A DNA stretch of 48,615 nt, taken from Clostridium sp. (GTDB lineage: Bacteria > Bacillota > Clostridia > Clostridiales > Clostridiaceae). A program made the position numbers and the translations under genes. Below are positions 14,725-23,642 of the stretch, one piece after another. The first letter of the stretch is position 1, and the number at the start of each line of letters is the position of its first letter. The notes beneath the pieces were generated by a model. The model saw only the letters and a list, made by a program, of their open reading frames with translations, was not told the origin of the DNA and did no database searches. The stretch lies in contig JARKVD010000037.1 in assembly GCA_029851835.1 (NCBI GenBank), positions 1 through 48,615 of the forward strand, in the 5' to 3' direction.

Positions 14725-17700
14725 CTATTGTGCCCTCCATTGTAATCCAAAATTTCCATTTGACCTTTGCGACCAATCCCAAAATCCTAAAGGAGCCTTA
14801 CCTACAGTTAATCTGCCTAAAATTTCCGTATCTGTTATATACATTTTATTATTGCTTATATAAGAAACAACTGTATTATCTTGAGTAAATGCAAGCTTCT
14901 CATTATCTAGTAATGCTCTAAACTTACTATTTGTTTTACCTATTTCTAATCCAATCTCAGTAAATTGCATATATGTTGCAACTAAAGTCTGATAATTCAC
15001 TAATTCACCATTTACTTCTTCAACTCTAGTTTCAACTGAGCCTATCTCAGTTCTCACACTATTAATATCTTGTTTAATATTACTGAATTCACCTGAAACA
15101 AATTCACCAAACTCATTTTTAGTTGTGTACATCTCTGAAATACTATTAGTTATATTACCTTCAGCTATCTTTATTGCAGATTCATATTTTTGAGTAATTT
15201 CTGATTCAACCTTAGAGATATTGTCGTAAACTCCATCTATTGCTGAGTCTGTATCTTCTGGAGCAGGTGTCCAATCTGTAGCTTTATTACCTTTTTCAGC
15301 TTTAGCATATTTGTATTGCCCCTTCGAACCCGCCACTACAGTTGTATCTCCGTTTTGAATTCCAAACATTATCCCTTTTTCGTTAACATCACTACCAATT
15401 ACACATGATACAGTTGAATAGCCTTCAGCGTTTATTTGTATCAAATCCCCCATCACTGTTCTATAATTAGTTCCATCTCCATAATAATATGAGATTCTAG
15501 CTCTAGCACCTGTATTAGTAGTAGGATTTAGATATACTCTGAATATAATAGGATCCCCTGCTTTGAGTCCTAATGTTGATAATGGTGTGAAGGGCAGTAA
15601 CGCCGAATACCAATTACCAGTTTCAAAGCCTTTATACGATGAATAACTGTCTTTAATAAAGTTTCTTCCTCCAACCTGAATATTATTAATAGCTTTATCT
15701 GCCTCTGCTTTAGCTATACTAGTTACTTGACTAGATTCTACCTTTAATGCTATCTGACTTTGTAGTTGACTAATACTAGATCCCTGTGTACTTACAGTGG
15801 TTGTTAATCCATTAATCTGACTAGTATGTCCACTAACTGTAGCTATTGTTCCATCTAAATCTCTTCTTACATCATTAACTTTAGAGTCTACACCATTAAC
15901 TTTTCCTGTAGCGTCATTTATCTGAGTTGTATGACTAGATATTGTTGACTGCATACTATCTACTTTTATAACTGTAGCATTGTAAGCATCCTTAAGTTGA
16001 GTTGTAACTCCATCTTTTACTATAGTTGTATTAGATATTAAAGCTTCTACCTGTCCTTTCTGAGCGTTAATAGAAGTTGTATGACTATTTGTAGTAGATT
16101 CAACACCATCAACTTTAGTACTTAAACTATTAAAAGCAACATTAAGTGTTTGAGCTGTACCATCAATTAATATTTTAGATGAATTTATTGTTGTGGTACC
16201 GTTGTTAATACTAGTTACTATACTACTCATGTTTAGCTTAGATGAATTAATATTTGCAGTATCACTAATCATATCATCACGAATAATTTTACTCTTGATT
16301 CCATCAGCTTTTAATCCAGTTGCATCAAACATAAGCTTTCCTGATGCATCCCATACGTACATCGAATAATCATTTGATGCATCCTTACCTATCTGTACTC
16401 TAACCCTTTTGGAGTCTGATATCTGTATAGTATTATCAGCTATAAGCATATTTCCACTGTCAGAAGTTATTCTAAATTTATTTGTGCTTATATCACCTGC
16501 ATTAACTTTAGTTACATCTACAGTGTCAATCATAGCGTTCTTGATAAATCCATTTTCTACAGTAACCTTATTTGCTGTAAGTACAAGTGAATGTATATTG
16601 TCAGAAGTTAGATTGCCATTAACTAATGTTTTAATATTTGCTAGATCAGCTTCTAGAGTTCCTATCTTAGCAATGCTTGCTTCCATAGTTACTATCTTTG
16701 CATTTAAAGCATTTAAATCTCCGATTGTAGCTTTATCAATAAGTGCTGTATTTATTTTTACATCTTCTGCTATTAAATTTTCAATTTTAGCATTTATTGC
16801 ATTTAAATCTGATATGTGAGCAACGTCAATAATAGCTTCTTCAATTTTAGCTGTCTTAGCATCAAGTGTTTGAACTTTGATTGTCACCGCTTCTAAATCT
16901 TGAATATTAGCCTTATCAATCAAAGCTTCCTTTACTAATAGTAGCTCAGTTACTACCCTATCTAATTTATTACTTCCACTACCTGATGAATTAAAAGAGT
17001 TTTTATTCTTACTTTCTCCCTTGGCTCCAATTTCACAAGTTAAGCCACCAGTATAGGTAAACTTCTGACTTAAAATTGGGACCTTCCTCAATACTCCTTT
17101 TATATCTGTAACTGATACAACATCTCCCGGATCCAGTGATAAATCGCCTTGCCACTTCATTGTGTAGCCTAAGTATGAGAATCCATTTAATTTATTATAG
17201 ATATCAGTTAATATAACATCAGTTACCCATGGATTTTCAAATTGCAGCTCCATGGAATCTGTTCCTAATGTACCTTTAACAAATTCCTTATCATCAGCCC
17301 TACAACTAATTTTACCTATCTTATATTTAACTTCCTCCCTCTTATAATCGAAGTAGTTATCTCCAGTTATAGAGTAGTCAATTTCTTTAGGTATTATTAT
17401 TGTAAACTTACCATCTCTAGTAATATGTGCATTACCTCCACATATTGAAGCCACATATCCAAGGACTTCCCTACAAGTAAAGCCTTCCAACTTTTTAACT
17501 GTATAGGCTGGAAGGCTTCCTGTGAATTGTACCCCTGTTATAGTAGATAATTCATTAACTATCTGCTGTAATGTAGCTGTATCTCCTAAACTACTAAAGT
17601 ATGGAGTTTCAAACTTTATCATATTATCAAAAGCTGTTATTTTAGTTGTATAATCAGTCTTTTCAACTTCATCTATGTTGTAGTATCCCATGAGTATATA

Positions 17701-17967
17701 TTCAATAGTAGAACCTACACATAGTCCTATTTCAAGTTTAATTTGACTAGCCGAATAAATGGTATCTCCCTTGTTTATAAGTGTTAAATCAAGGGTTTGG
17801 CTGGTTGTATTACCTATGCTAAATCCTTCATTAGGCTGTATCGTCTCTGATATGATATCAGCAATATTCTCATTGAAATAAATATTATTTCCTATTGTTA
17901 CTTTACACTCAAAGCTTCTAGAAGGCTTCTTTATCTCTAGTTTATAATCTGCACTTGTAGTTTGCAT
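14725..17967 (-). CDS. Tail tip / minor structural protein with long coiled coil
   Basis: 1080 residues. The N-terminal ~330 are beta-rich and resemble the prophage tail/baseplate-hub domain (EIKKPSRSFECKVTIGNNIY; later a SLDPGDVVSVTDIKGVL strand). From about 340 to 700 runs a repetitive coiled coil with recurring DLNALNAKI/ANIKTL/SINAQKG units, as in phage fibres. The region around 790-900 (NFIKDSYSSYKGFETGNWYS) is like a carbohydrate-binding jelly roll. It ends with QWRAQ. It lies between DUF1617-like genes and the DUF859 protein, the usual site of the tail-tip fibre. Confidence 0.75.
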   Translation of the reverse strand: MQTTSADYKLEIKKPSRSFECKVTIGNNIYFNENIADIISETIQPNEGFSIGNTTSQTLDLTLINKGDTIYSASQIKLEIGLCVGSTIEYILMGYYNIDEVEKTDYTTKITAFDNMIKFETPYFSSLGDTATLQQIVNELSTITGVQFTGSLPAYTVKKLEGFTCREVLGYVASICGGNAHITRDGKFTIIIPKEIDYSITGDNYFDYKREEVKYKIGKISCRADDKEFVKGTLGTDSMELQFENPWVTDVILTDIYNKLNGFSYLGYTMKWQGDLSLDPGDVVSVTDIKGVLRKVPILSQKFTYTGGLTCEIGAKGESKNKNSFNSSGSGSNKLDRVVTELLLVKEALIDKANIQDLEAVTIKVQTLDAKTAKIEEAIIDVAHISDLNAINAKIENLIAEDVKINTALIDKATIGDLNALNAKIVTMEASIAKIGTLEADLANIKTLVNGNLTSDNIHSLVLTANKVTVENGFIKNAMIDTVDVTKVNAGDISTNKFRITSDSGNMLIADNTIQISDSKRVRVQIGKDASNDYSMYVWDASGKLMFDATGLKADGIKSKIIRDDMISDTANINSSKLNMSSIVTSINNGTTTINSSKILIDGTAQTLNVAFNSLSTKVDGVESTTNSHTTSINAQKGQVEALISNTTIVKDGVTTQLKDAYNATVIKVDSMQSTISSHTTQINDATGKVNGVDSKVNDVRRDLDGTIATVSGHTSQINGLTTTVSTQGSSISQLQSQIALKVESSQVTSIAKAEADKAINNIQVGGRNFIKDSYSSYKGFETGNWYSALLPFTPLSTLGLKAGDPIIFRVYLNPTTNTGARARISYYYGDGTNYRTVMGDLIQINAEGYSTVSCVIGSDVNEKGIMFGIQNGDTTVVAGSKGQYKYAKAEKGNKATDWTPAPEDTDSAIDGVYDNISKVESEITQKYESAIKIAEGNITNSISEMYTTKNEFGEFVSGEFSNIKQDINSVRTEIGSVETRVEEVNGELVNYQTLVATYMQFTEIGLEIGKTNSKFRALLDNEKLAFTQDNTVVSYISNNKMYITDTEILGRLTVGKAPLGFWDWSQRSNGNFGLQWRAQ

Positions 17968-18000
17968 ACTTAACCTCCTTCCTTAATCAAGGACATGAGA

Positions 18001-18363
18001 TTACTCCTCTATCATATAGTCTATTGCCATAAACTCAGCTGGAGTCATATTAAAATTAGAATTTATAATTTCTTCTGCCTTGAATTTATGTATATCAATA
18101 TCAGTTTCCATGGCAAATAAGGCTTCAATATCTCTATTCCATTCATCTTGATGATTATCTGCAATTCTAAGAACACCGTCTTCACCTGTATAACTATATT
18201 TATCAATTAATTTTTGCTTCTCTGCATTATAAATTTCAAGTTCACTTTCAATTTTAGCTATATTTTTAGCAACTGCATAAGATACCTTTATTGGTAGATC
18301 CATCTGAGAAATCTTACTTAAGGCACCTGTACTATTTATTATTTTTGAATTACTTAACTTCAT
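18001..18363 (-). CDS. DUF1617-like phage tail protein, 120 aa
   Basis: Starts at the ATG at 18363 behind GGAGGTG; a longer frame upstream merely overlaps the preceding gene. The product begins MKLSNSKIINSTGALSKISQ and contains a helical stretch (VAKNIAKIESELEIYNAEKQ), then MTPAEFMAIDYMIEE. This matches the DUF1617 layout, a small mostly helical protein coded beside tail-tip genes of Firmicute phages. It overlaps the 3' end of the upstream gene by 14 bp. Confidence 0.62.
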   Translation of the reverse strand: MKLSNSKIINSTGALSKISQMDLPIKVSYAVAKNIAKIESELEIYNAEKQKLIDKYSYTGEDGVLRIADNHQDEWNRDIEALFAMETDIDIHKFKAEEIINSNFNMTPAEFMAIDYMIEE

Positions 18364-18598
18364 TATTAACACCTCCGTTAATTTCATCTTCAACCTTAAA
18401 TACTTCACTTTCAAATGCAGCCATATCAGCTCTTGCAACTTCTAAGTTTGCATTATATAATTCCTTATTAGTTATAGTTTTAGTTGTATTAGTGTTGTTA
18501 TTGCCTTCAGTATTTATTGTTGAACTCATATATACAACCTGCTGCCCATTTATCTCTGATACTCCTGTTAATGTGATGTTTTTATTTAGCTTTAACAT
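18350..18598 (-). CDS. Hypothetical phage protein, 82 aa
   Basis: I start it at the ATG at 18598 (MLKLNKNITLTGVSEINGQQ) because AAAGGA is well placed for it. It continues VVYMSSTINTEGNNNTNTTK into a C-terminal helix rich in Ala and Glu. No family recognised, but the small beta-then-helix protein before a DUF1617-type gene is common in tail modules of Clostridium phages. Confidence 0.6.
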   Translation of the reverse strand: MLKLNKNITLTGVSEINGQQVVYMSSTINTEGNNNTNTTKTITNKELYNANLEVARADMAAFESEVFKVEDEINGGVNNEVK

Positions 18599-18613
18599 AT
18601 TTATCATCCTTTC

Positions 18614-18871
18614 TTATACATGACCTAATTTAATTTCAGCTTTATTTTGCATTTTTCTTAGTTTGTTTAATGCTACCTTACCTATTACACTTCCATCTAC
18701 CATTAACACTAAGTCTCCACCAGCTTCAGATGCTCCACCAGGCATTCTATCTGCTACTTTACTTGCAAGCTCACTAATCCATTGTGTATTGCTTCCCACA
18801 TTGCTTTCAAGAGCTGATATTCTACACTCAAGTTCCTTCATTTTGTTTTTTCTATTTAATAATTTAAACAT
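18614..18871 (-). CDS. Small protein carrying a copy of the tape measure C-terminus
   Basis: 85 residues. The first ~28 (MFKLLNRKNKMKELECRISA, then LESNVGS) form a short coiled coil. From NTQWISELASKVADRMPGGA onward it is almost identical to the last ~55 residues of the tape measure protein, with M-V-D-G instead of M-I-D-G and small changes at the very end. The DNA copies are 138/142 identical (18649-18790 and 19300-19441). It begins at ATG 18871 after GGGGGG and looks translated. It may bind the same tail-tip partner as the tape measure C-terminus. Confidence 0.7.
   Translation of the reverse strand: MFKLLNRKNKMKELECRISALESNVGSNTQWISELASKVADRMPGGASEAGGDLVLMVDGSVIGKVALNKLRKMQNKAEIKLGHV
18649..18790 (-). 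repeat. 142-bp direct repeat, copy A
   Basis: Nearly identical (four differences in 142) to 19300-19441 in the tape measure gene. All differences lie near the coding 3' end of the copy. Confidence 0.9.
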
Positions 18872-18907
18872 TTTATTCCCCCCTCGAATTTTATATAAAT
18901 TTTATTT

Positions 18908-19252
18908 TTACTTTTCAATAAAATTCATTTTTAGTCCGCTCCACTTAACTTCTCCATCTTTATATTGATAAGCTGGAGCTGTTCTATCTCCTACATACAT
19001 TGTTTTGGTTATTAAACCTAGTTGTGGATCTGGAAAAGTAACCGTAAAAAAAACACTACTTATTGCATTAAGTAATGTTGATATTTCTGATTGGCTAAGT
19101 GGTTGCCATTCCAAATTAAGTTTTCTTTTTACTGCTATTCTATCTCTTATAAGCTCTCCATTAGCATTTCTATTAGATTCTCCATCTAAATCCGATACTG
19201 TAACCTCATAAACTTTAGGAGTAGCAATTGCTACCCCATCAACCTTAAGCAT
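18908..19252 (-). CDS. DUF6711-type phage tail protein, 114 aa
   Basis: Begins MLKVDGVAIATPKVYEVTVS and contains RKLNLEWQPLSQSEISTLLN, then SVFFTVTFPDPQLG and a final VKWSGLKMNFIEK. This beta-rich protein is typically coded just after the tape measure gene in Firmicute siphophages and may be part of the distal tail. It follows the tape measure stop by 12 bp. Confidence 0.65.
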   Translation of the reverse strand: MLKVDGVAIATPKVYEVTVSDLDGESNRNANGELIRDRIAVKRKLNLEWQPLSQSEISTLLNAISSVFFTVTFPDPQLGLITKTMYVGDRTAPAYQYKDGEVKWSGLKMNFIEK

Positions 19253-19264
19253 ATTACCACTCCT

Positions 19265-21802
19265 TTACGTTGGCATTAAACTAATAGCTCCTTGTCTTTG
19301 CATTTTTCTTAGTTGTTTTAATGCTACTTTACCTATTACACTTCCATCTATCATTAACACTAAGTCTCCACCAGCTTCAGATGCTCCACCAGGCATTCTA
19401 TCTGCTACTTTACTTGCAAGCTCACTAATCCATTGTGTATTATTTTCTAATGGCATAACAACCTCTTTACCAGCTTCACCCACCATTGCAAGTGTAGCAC
19501 TATTAATAACTCCTCCCTTAGCAAGATAAGGTATTCTTGGTACTGGAAGAGGATTATATCCCCAGAACCCACTAAAAGGTGTTAGTCCCAAAATACTAAT
19601 TCCTCTAATCCTGTTCAAGATACCATTAATTGAATTGAACGGAACAGCTATAACAGTATTAATACCACTAATAATTGAATTCACTATTGTTTTAAATACT
19701 TCAGCTATAGATCCTGTAATTCCTGAAAATATCTTTCCACCTTTAGCAAATAAACCTAAAATTGAATCCCAAGTATTACTTGCAGTATTCCTAATTTTAT
19801 CCCACATACCGCTAAAGAAATTACTAATTGGAGTTGTAACATTTGCCTTAAACCATTGTCCTGCCGAGTTCCAAGCTTGTTGGATTCCTTTCCAAGTTGA
19901 AGATGCTAAGTTTACAATATTATCCCATGTTGTTTTAAAGAATGCCTGTATAGATTTCCATATATCCATAACAGTATTTTGACATGTTTGCCATACAGCC
20001 TTCCAATCAACATTGAATAACTTGTTTACCATCTCTATTATCCATGTTATAAAATCAAGTATCCCTTGTAGAATTGCCATTATAGTAGTTATTGCTCCTG
20101 AGACTATTAATACTACTGCTCCTACTATTGCTGCAAAAGGTGGTCCTAACACTTCAAATAACCACTTGAATACAGGCTGTAATACATTATTCCATAAGTT
20201 AAGTAATAATATTGCAACCTGTTCAACAAAATCAACAAATGCTCTAACTAAAGGTTTTAATCCATTTTCCCATATCATCATTAAGCCAACCACTATAGCA
20301 TCAAATATAGGCTTTAATGTTGTGGTCCATACTGTTGCTACAAGTTCCTTTATTTTATTCCAAGCTTCCACCACAACATCTCTGAAACCTTCGCTTGTCT
20401 GCCATAAATATATTAATGCTCCTGCTACAGCTGCTATTACAGCTGCTACTGCAAGCAATGGTAAATTAATTAAACCTAATGCTGAAGATATCATTCCTGG
20501 TATGCCTGTAAAATATTTTGTGAATTTAGTAAATGCTTTAGCTAGCTTAGGTCCTCCAAAATAAGTTGCAATACCTGCTGTCAATCCACCAACTAGTGCT
20601 AGAATTATTTCTTTATTCTTTTTAATAAACTCCGTTAAGTCATTAAACATTGCTTTAAGTTTAAGTGCAGCCTTACTTACACCAGATATGTCAGGCTCCT
20701 CACTCATACCTAAATCTATAGGACCTAAACCACCAGCTCCTCCGGCACCACCAGCTCCTCCACTTCCTCCAGCTCCTGAACTATCAGCATTACTATTTAA
20801 AGAATTTATTTCATCAAACCCACCCATTAACCTATTAACTTCTTTAGCTGTTTGTTTTGCTGCATCCCCTGCACCACCTAAAGAAGTTCCTAAATCATCG
20901 GCACTTCCTGCAGCTGACGATATATTATCTGCCATTGCTCCAACACCAGAACTTTTTCCTCCACTCTTACCAAACAATGTATTTGTAAATGTTGCAACTA
21001 CATTTAAGACTTTAGCGAGTGCATTAACGAAACTTGTTAGTGCTGGTAATATAACATTATATATAGGTAAAAATGCTTGTCCTAATGCTAGCTGACAATT
21101 TCTTAAAGCTGCAGTAAATTGCAATTGACGTGTAGCCGTTGTATTAGCTAAACTGTCACCATACTTCAAGTTTGCCTGTTCTAATATAGCCATATATCTT
21201 ATTTGCTGTTGCTCCTGGAATGTTAGTTGCTGCCATGAACGTCCATTTGCAAATTGCTGAAATGCTTTTGTACTTTCTAACATGGCCACATTAACATTAA
21301 TGCCTAAATCCTCTATAGCTTCTGTATTGCCTAACATACCACTTCGTATTCTCTCCATGGTATCTTGCATAGTTCTTCCTGTACCACTTGCAACTACAGC
21401 TGATGCCTGAAGTAAATTCTTTGTATACTCTGTAGTTTGAGATGTACCTTTAGAAAATCCACTTATTAAATTACTGTATACAGCACCATACTTATAAGCC
21501 TCATCTTTTGCCATTCCATAATTATATGATTGTTCTTTAACCCATTTACTAAAATCCTTCGAACTATTCCCCATGGTCCTCGAAATCTGATTAAATGAAC
21601 TTTCATATCCTACAGCAACATCCTTAGCGTCCTTAATAATTTTTCTTACACCTAAAGTAAATAAAGCTGTTTTTATCATCCCAAATGACCTATTAATACT
21701 TCTTTGAAATTGATTCATACTTTGTTGAGCTTTATTTACTCCTTTATACATGCCTGATGCATCAAATCCTGCTCTAACCATCAAGTTTTTTACTACAGCC
21801 AC
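19265..21802 (-). CDS. Tail tape measure protein
   Basis: 845 residues starting at GTG behind GGAGGTGAAAT. The N-terminus (GFDASGMYKGVNKAQQSMNQ) and the TMP central region (MQDTMERIRSGMLGNTEAIE, then DLGINVN) are the standard tape measure signature. Gly/Ala-rich linker at about 290-370, hydrophobic segments at about 395-475, and repeated Trp-rich helices (VWTTTLKPIFDAI, FFKTTWDNIVNLASSTWKGI) follow. At about 1.5 angstrom per residue the tail would be roughly 125 nm. The last ~55 residues are duplicated in the 85-aa gene downstream. Confidence 0.93.
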   Translation of the reverse strand: MAVVKNLMVRAGFDASGMYKGVNKAQQSMNQFQRSINRSFGMIKTALFTLGVRKIIKDAKDVAVGYESSFNQISRTMGNSSKDFSKWVKEQSYNYGMAKDEAYKYGAVYSNLISGFSKGTSQTTEYTKNLLQASAVVASGTGRTMQDTMERIRSGMLGNTEAIEDLGINVNVAMLESTKAFQQFANGRSWQQLTFQEQQQIRYMAILEQANLKYGDSLANTTATRQLQFTAALRNCQLALGQAFLPIYNVILPALTSFVNALAKVLNVVATFTNTLFGKSGGKSSGVGAMADNISSAAGSADDLGTSLGGAGDAAKQTAKEVNRLMGGFDEINSLNSNADSSGAGGSGGAGGAGGAGGLGPIDLGMSEEPDISGVSKAALKLKAMFNDLTEFIKKNKEIILALVGGLTAGIATYFGGPKLAKAFTKFTKYFTGIPGMISSALGLINLPLLAVAAVIAAVAGALIYLWQTSEGFRDVVVEAWNKIKELVATVWTTTLKPIFDAIVVGLMMIWENGLKPLVRAFVDFVEQVAILLLNLWNNVLQPVFKWLFEVLGPPFAAIVGAVVLIVSGAITTIMAILQGILDFITWIIEMVNKLFNVDWKAVWQTCQNTVMDIWKSIQAFFKTTWDNIVNLASSTWKGIQQAWNSAGQWFKANVTTPISNFFSGMWDKIRNTASNTWDSILGLFAKGGKIFSGITGSIAEVFKTIVNSIISGINTVIAVPFNSINGILNRIRGISILGLTPFSGFWGYNPLPVPRIPYLAKGGVINSATLAMVGEAGKEVVMPLENNTQWISELASKVADRMPGGASEAGGDLVLMIDGSVIGKVALKQLRKMQRQGAISLMPT
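19300..19441 (-). repeat. 142-bp direct repeat, copy B (tape measure 3' end)
   Basis: The partner of 18649-18790. The repeat starts and ends sharply, and flanking sequence is unrelated, so it is a recent segmental copy and not general tail homology. Confidence 0.9.
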
Positions 21803-21803
21803 T

Positions 21804-22151
21804 TTATTTCACCTCCGTTCCGCCAAATGCTAAATTAAATTGTTTTATTTGCTTTAGCATCTCTTCAGGAGTCATTTCTTTTTCTTTTTGTGTTAATTCT
21901 TCATAAGTAGGAATTTTTTTCATCCAAACAAATTTTGCAATCCATGCTGATTGCAAATAAGCCATACGTATCATCTCTTCCGCTCTAGCTTCTTCTTTTT
22001 TATTCTCTTCCTCTACATATAACCTCAATTGGTATGGTGTCATATCCTCGTAATCCTTAATAGATATTCCTAGTTGGATAGCAACTCTTAAGCTTTCTTC
22101 CCAGCTCCACTTTTCTTCTTTGTTTGAGCCTCCATTGCTACCCTCTGTAAG
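21804..22151 (-). CDS. Tail assembly chaperone, C-terminal part made by -1 frameshift
   Basis: The frame is open from the slippery site at 22151 to 21804 and gives 115 residues: LTEGSNGGSNKEEKWSWEES, then LRVAIQLGISIKDYEDMTPY and a charged helical tail ending FGGTEVK. The W-E-E-S-L-R-V-A-I-Q-L-G-I-S and D-M-T-P-Y-Q-L motifs are those of the downstream (gpGT-type) chaperone domain. It has no ribosome binding site before the only internal ATG (22043), so expression by frameshift, giving a 222-residue fusion, fits better than an independent start. Confidence 0.78.
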   Translation of the reverse strand, partial: LTEGSNGGSNKEEKWSWEESLRVAIQLGISIKDYEDMTPYQLRLYVEEENKKEEARAEEMIRMAYLQSAWIAKFVWMKKIPTYEELTQKEKEMTPEEMLKQIKQFNLAFGGTEVK

Positions 22152-22471
22152 TTTTTTGAGTTATCACCATCTAAATTACCCATTCCTGCATTTATAGCTT
22201 CGTACATTTTTTCTGCTACTTCTCCAAATTGAGCATAATCTAGCAAATCCTCCATATCCTCTAATTTAAGTGTTTCTTTATGTTCCTTTGCATCTCTAAG
22301 CATTAAACAATACATTATTTTTTCAATGTCCTCTAAATCTACATTTTCCATTTCCATTGCATCAAAATCCTTGCCTGTTAAAGCTCCTAGTGTTTTTATT
22401 GCCTTATGACCAAACCATAATTGTCTAGGTCTATCTAATTCAATAATTACAACATCGTTTTTATCTCTCAT
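22088..22471 (-). CDS. Tail assembly chaperone, upstream product
   Basis: 127 residues, beginning MRDKNDVVIIELDRPRQLWF, then GHKAIKTLGALTGKDFDAME and an acidic helical middle. This is the gpG-type chaperone which, with its frameshift extension, coats the tape measure before tail assembly. GGAGG lies before the ATG. The last 20 residues after NSKN are Lys/Gly-rich and unique to the unshifted product. Confidence 0.8.
   Translation of the reverse strand: MRDKNDVVIIELDRPRQLWFGHKAIKTLGALTGKDFDAMEMENVDLEDIEKIMYCLMLRDAKEHKETLKLEDMEDLLDYAQFGEVAEKMYEAINAGMGNLDGDNSKNLQRVAMEAQTKKKSGAGKKA
22151..22157 (-). promoter_or_regulatory. Programmed -1 frameshift heptamer A_AAA_AAC
   Basis: In the zero frame the codons are TCA AAA AAC, so A AAA AAC is aligned as X_XXY_YYZ at codons 105-107 of the upstream chaperone. 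Slipping back one base continues in the open -1 frame to 21804. Position and gene pair match the lambda G/GT system. Confidence 0.8.
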
Positions 22472-22485
22472 AACCTACCTCCAAA

Positions 22486-22507
22486 ATAAATTCGCAAACG
22501 CTTGCGA
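22486..22507. repeat. Dispersed palindromic repeat, copy 1
   Basis: It contains TTCGCAAACGCTTGCGA, with TCGCAA/TTGCGA arms around ACGC, between the tail tube terminator and the chaperone start. The same 22 bp occur at 37153-37174. Confidence 0.8.
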
Positions 22508-22525
22508 TTTTAAACAAATAAAAAA

Positions 22526-22543
22526 GCTAGGGAATACCCTAGC
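22526..22543 (-). terminator. Terminator after the tail tube gene
   Basis: GCTAGGG/CCCTAGC around a 4-nt loop, followed on the minus strand by TTTTTTATT. It abuts the stop codon and would limit expression of the chaperones and tape measure relative to the abundant tube protein. Confidence 0.9.
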
Positions 22544-23248
22544 CTAAGCTGTTTTAACTGCCAATAATTCATACATTTTCTGTGTTTTCCCTGACTCTTG
22601 CTGAACAACATATATCTTAGATGTTTTTCCAGTACTTAAACTTATTGCATTTGAAGCTGTTCCTGAAGTAAGGTTTTGTACAAATGCTCCATCAACAAAT
22701 AAACTTAATGCTCCTGCACCTGTTGCCGTAACTGTAATTGATGCAGCTGTAACGCCACTATATGTGTAATAGAAGTTGTCCTTATTAAATGTAGGAGTTA
22801 ATGTTCCGCCTGCGCCTGTTACTGCTAAAGCTGTTAAACCAGTGCTTGGTGTTAATCCTAGATTTGGTTTACCTGTTACTTTTAGCGATGCTTCAAACGG
22901 AACTGCATCTTCAGTATTTGCCTCTGTTTTTATTCCTGTTACTATGGCCCTGAAATCCCAACTTGCACCTAAAGCTGCAGGGAATATCATTGATAAGTTT
23001 AATATTGCACCTGTATTAAACGCATTGTATAGAGCCATTTGTCCATTTGTATCATTCGGGTTAAAGTATCCGCTTACACTAACTTCACCACCATCTTTAG
23101 GACCTTGTATATATTCTTTCCATCCTCCAGTAGAATCTAGCGTTGTAGTTTCTACTGTATCAGCTTTAAGATCTAAGCCACCTATACTTTTTAATTCAGC
23201 TATAGAAAATTCTCCAATTTTCAATTTAGTACCTATTCCAAATTCCAA
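22544..23248 (-). CDS. Major tail (tube) protein with C-terminal beta-sandwich domain
   Basis: 234 residues from a TTG at 23248 (AAGGGGG upstream). The first ~130 (MEFGIGTKLKIGEFSIAELK, then VETTTLDSTGGWKEYIQGPK and DGGEVSVSGYF) are a typical siphophage tail tube fold. Residues ~140-234 (LTALAVTGAGGTLTPTFN, then YYTYSGVTAASITVTATGAG) look like a cadherin-like/Ig-type beta sandwich, which decorates the outside of tails in many phages. It is followed by a strong terminator. Confidence 0.85.
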   Translation of the reverse strand: MEFGIGTKLKIGEFSIAELKSIGGLDLKADTVETTTLDSTGGWKEYIQGPKDGGEVSVSGYFNPNDTNGQMALYNAFNTGAILNLSMIFPAALGASWDFRAIVTGIKTEANTEDAVPFEASLKVTGKPNLGLTPSTGLTALAVTGAGGTLTPTFNKDNFYYTYSGVTAASITVTATGAGALSLFVDGAFVQNLTSGTASNAISLSTGKTSKIYVVQQESGKTQKMYELLAVKTA

Positions 23249-23261
23249 ATTTCATACCCCC

Positions 23262-23642
23262 TTAATAATTAACTCTTAACTCAATATTTCCGCCATACTC
23301 TTCAGTTGCTTCAAAATATCCAGTTCCTTTAAACTTCACACTTACCTTTTTTATTAATGGTCCATTATCTCCAATAGTTCTTCCATAAAAGGTTACTAAC
23401 TTATTTTTTATTTTTTCTTTAATGTCCTGAACTTGTGAATAGTCTTTAGAAATAACTGTAAGCATATAATATCCTTCGACTTTATTAAAATTTCCTTGTA
23501 GTGTTTGCTCAAAATCAACTTCCATCTCTTTATATGTCACAAATGGACCAATAGCATCTTTAGGTGCTGCTACTGGATATACTTTATTTTTTAATTCTTC
23601 TATTGCTATTAGTTCACTTCTTAATGCAGATTCAAAAATCAA
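23262..23642 (-). CDS. DUF3168-type tail completion protein
   Basis: 126 residues: MIFESALRSELIAIEELKNK, VYPVAAPKDAIGPFVTYKEM, then YYMLTVISKDYSQVQDIKEK. The Y-P...P..V.Y pattern followed by strands and an amphipathic helix is the DUF3168 / tail terminator family. It overlaps the upstream gene by 4 bp (ATGA), as usual in the head-tail joining series. Confidence 0.75.
   Translation of the reverse strand: MIFESALRSELIAIEELKNKVYPVAAPKDAIGPFVTYKEMEVDFEQTLQGNFNKVEGYYMLTVISKDYSQVQDIKEKIKNKLVTFYGRTIGDNGPLIKKVSVKFKGTGYFEATEEYGGNIELRVNY

Noticed and set aside
18364-18438. N-terminal extension of the DUF1617-like gene
   Set aside because: It only reads through the preceding gene in another frame; GGAGGTG and the ATG at 18363 fit the family start.
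22113-22126. AAGAAGAAAAG as the frameshift site of the tail chaperones
   Set aside because: No heptamer there has the X_XXY_YYZ phase; A_AAA_AAC upstream does, and the -1 frame is open from it.
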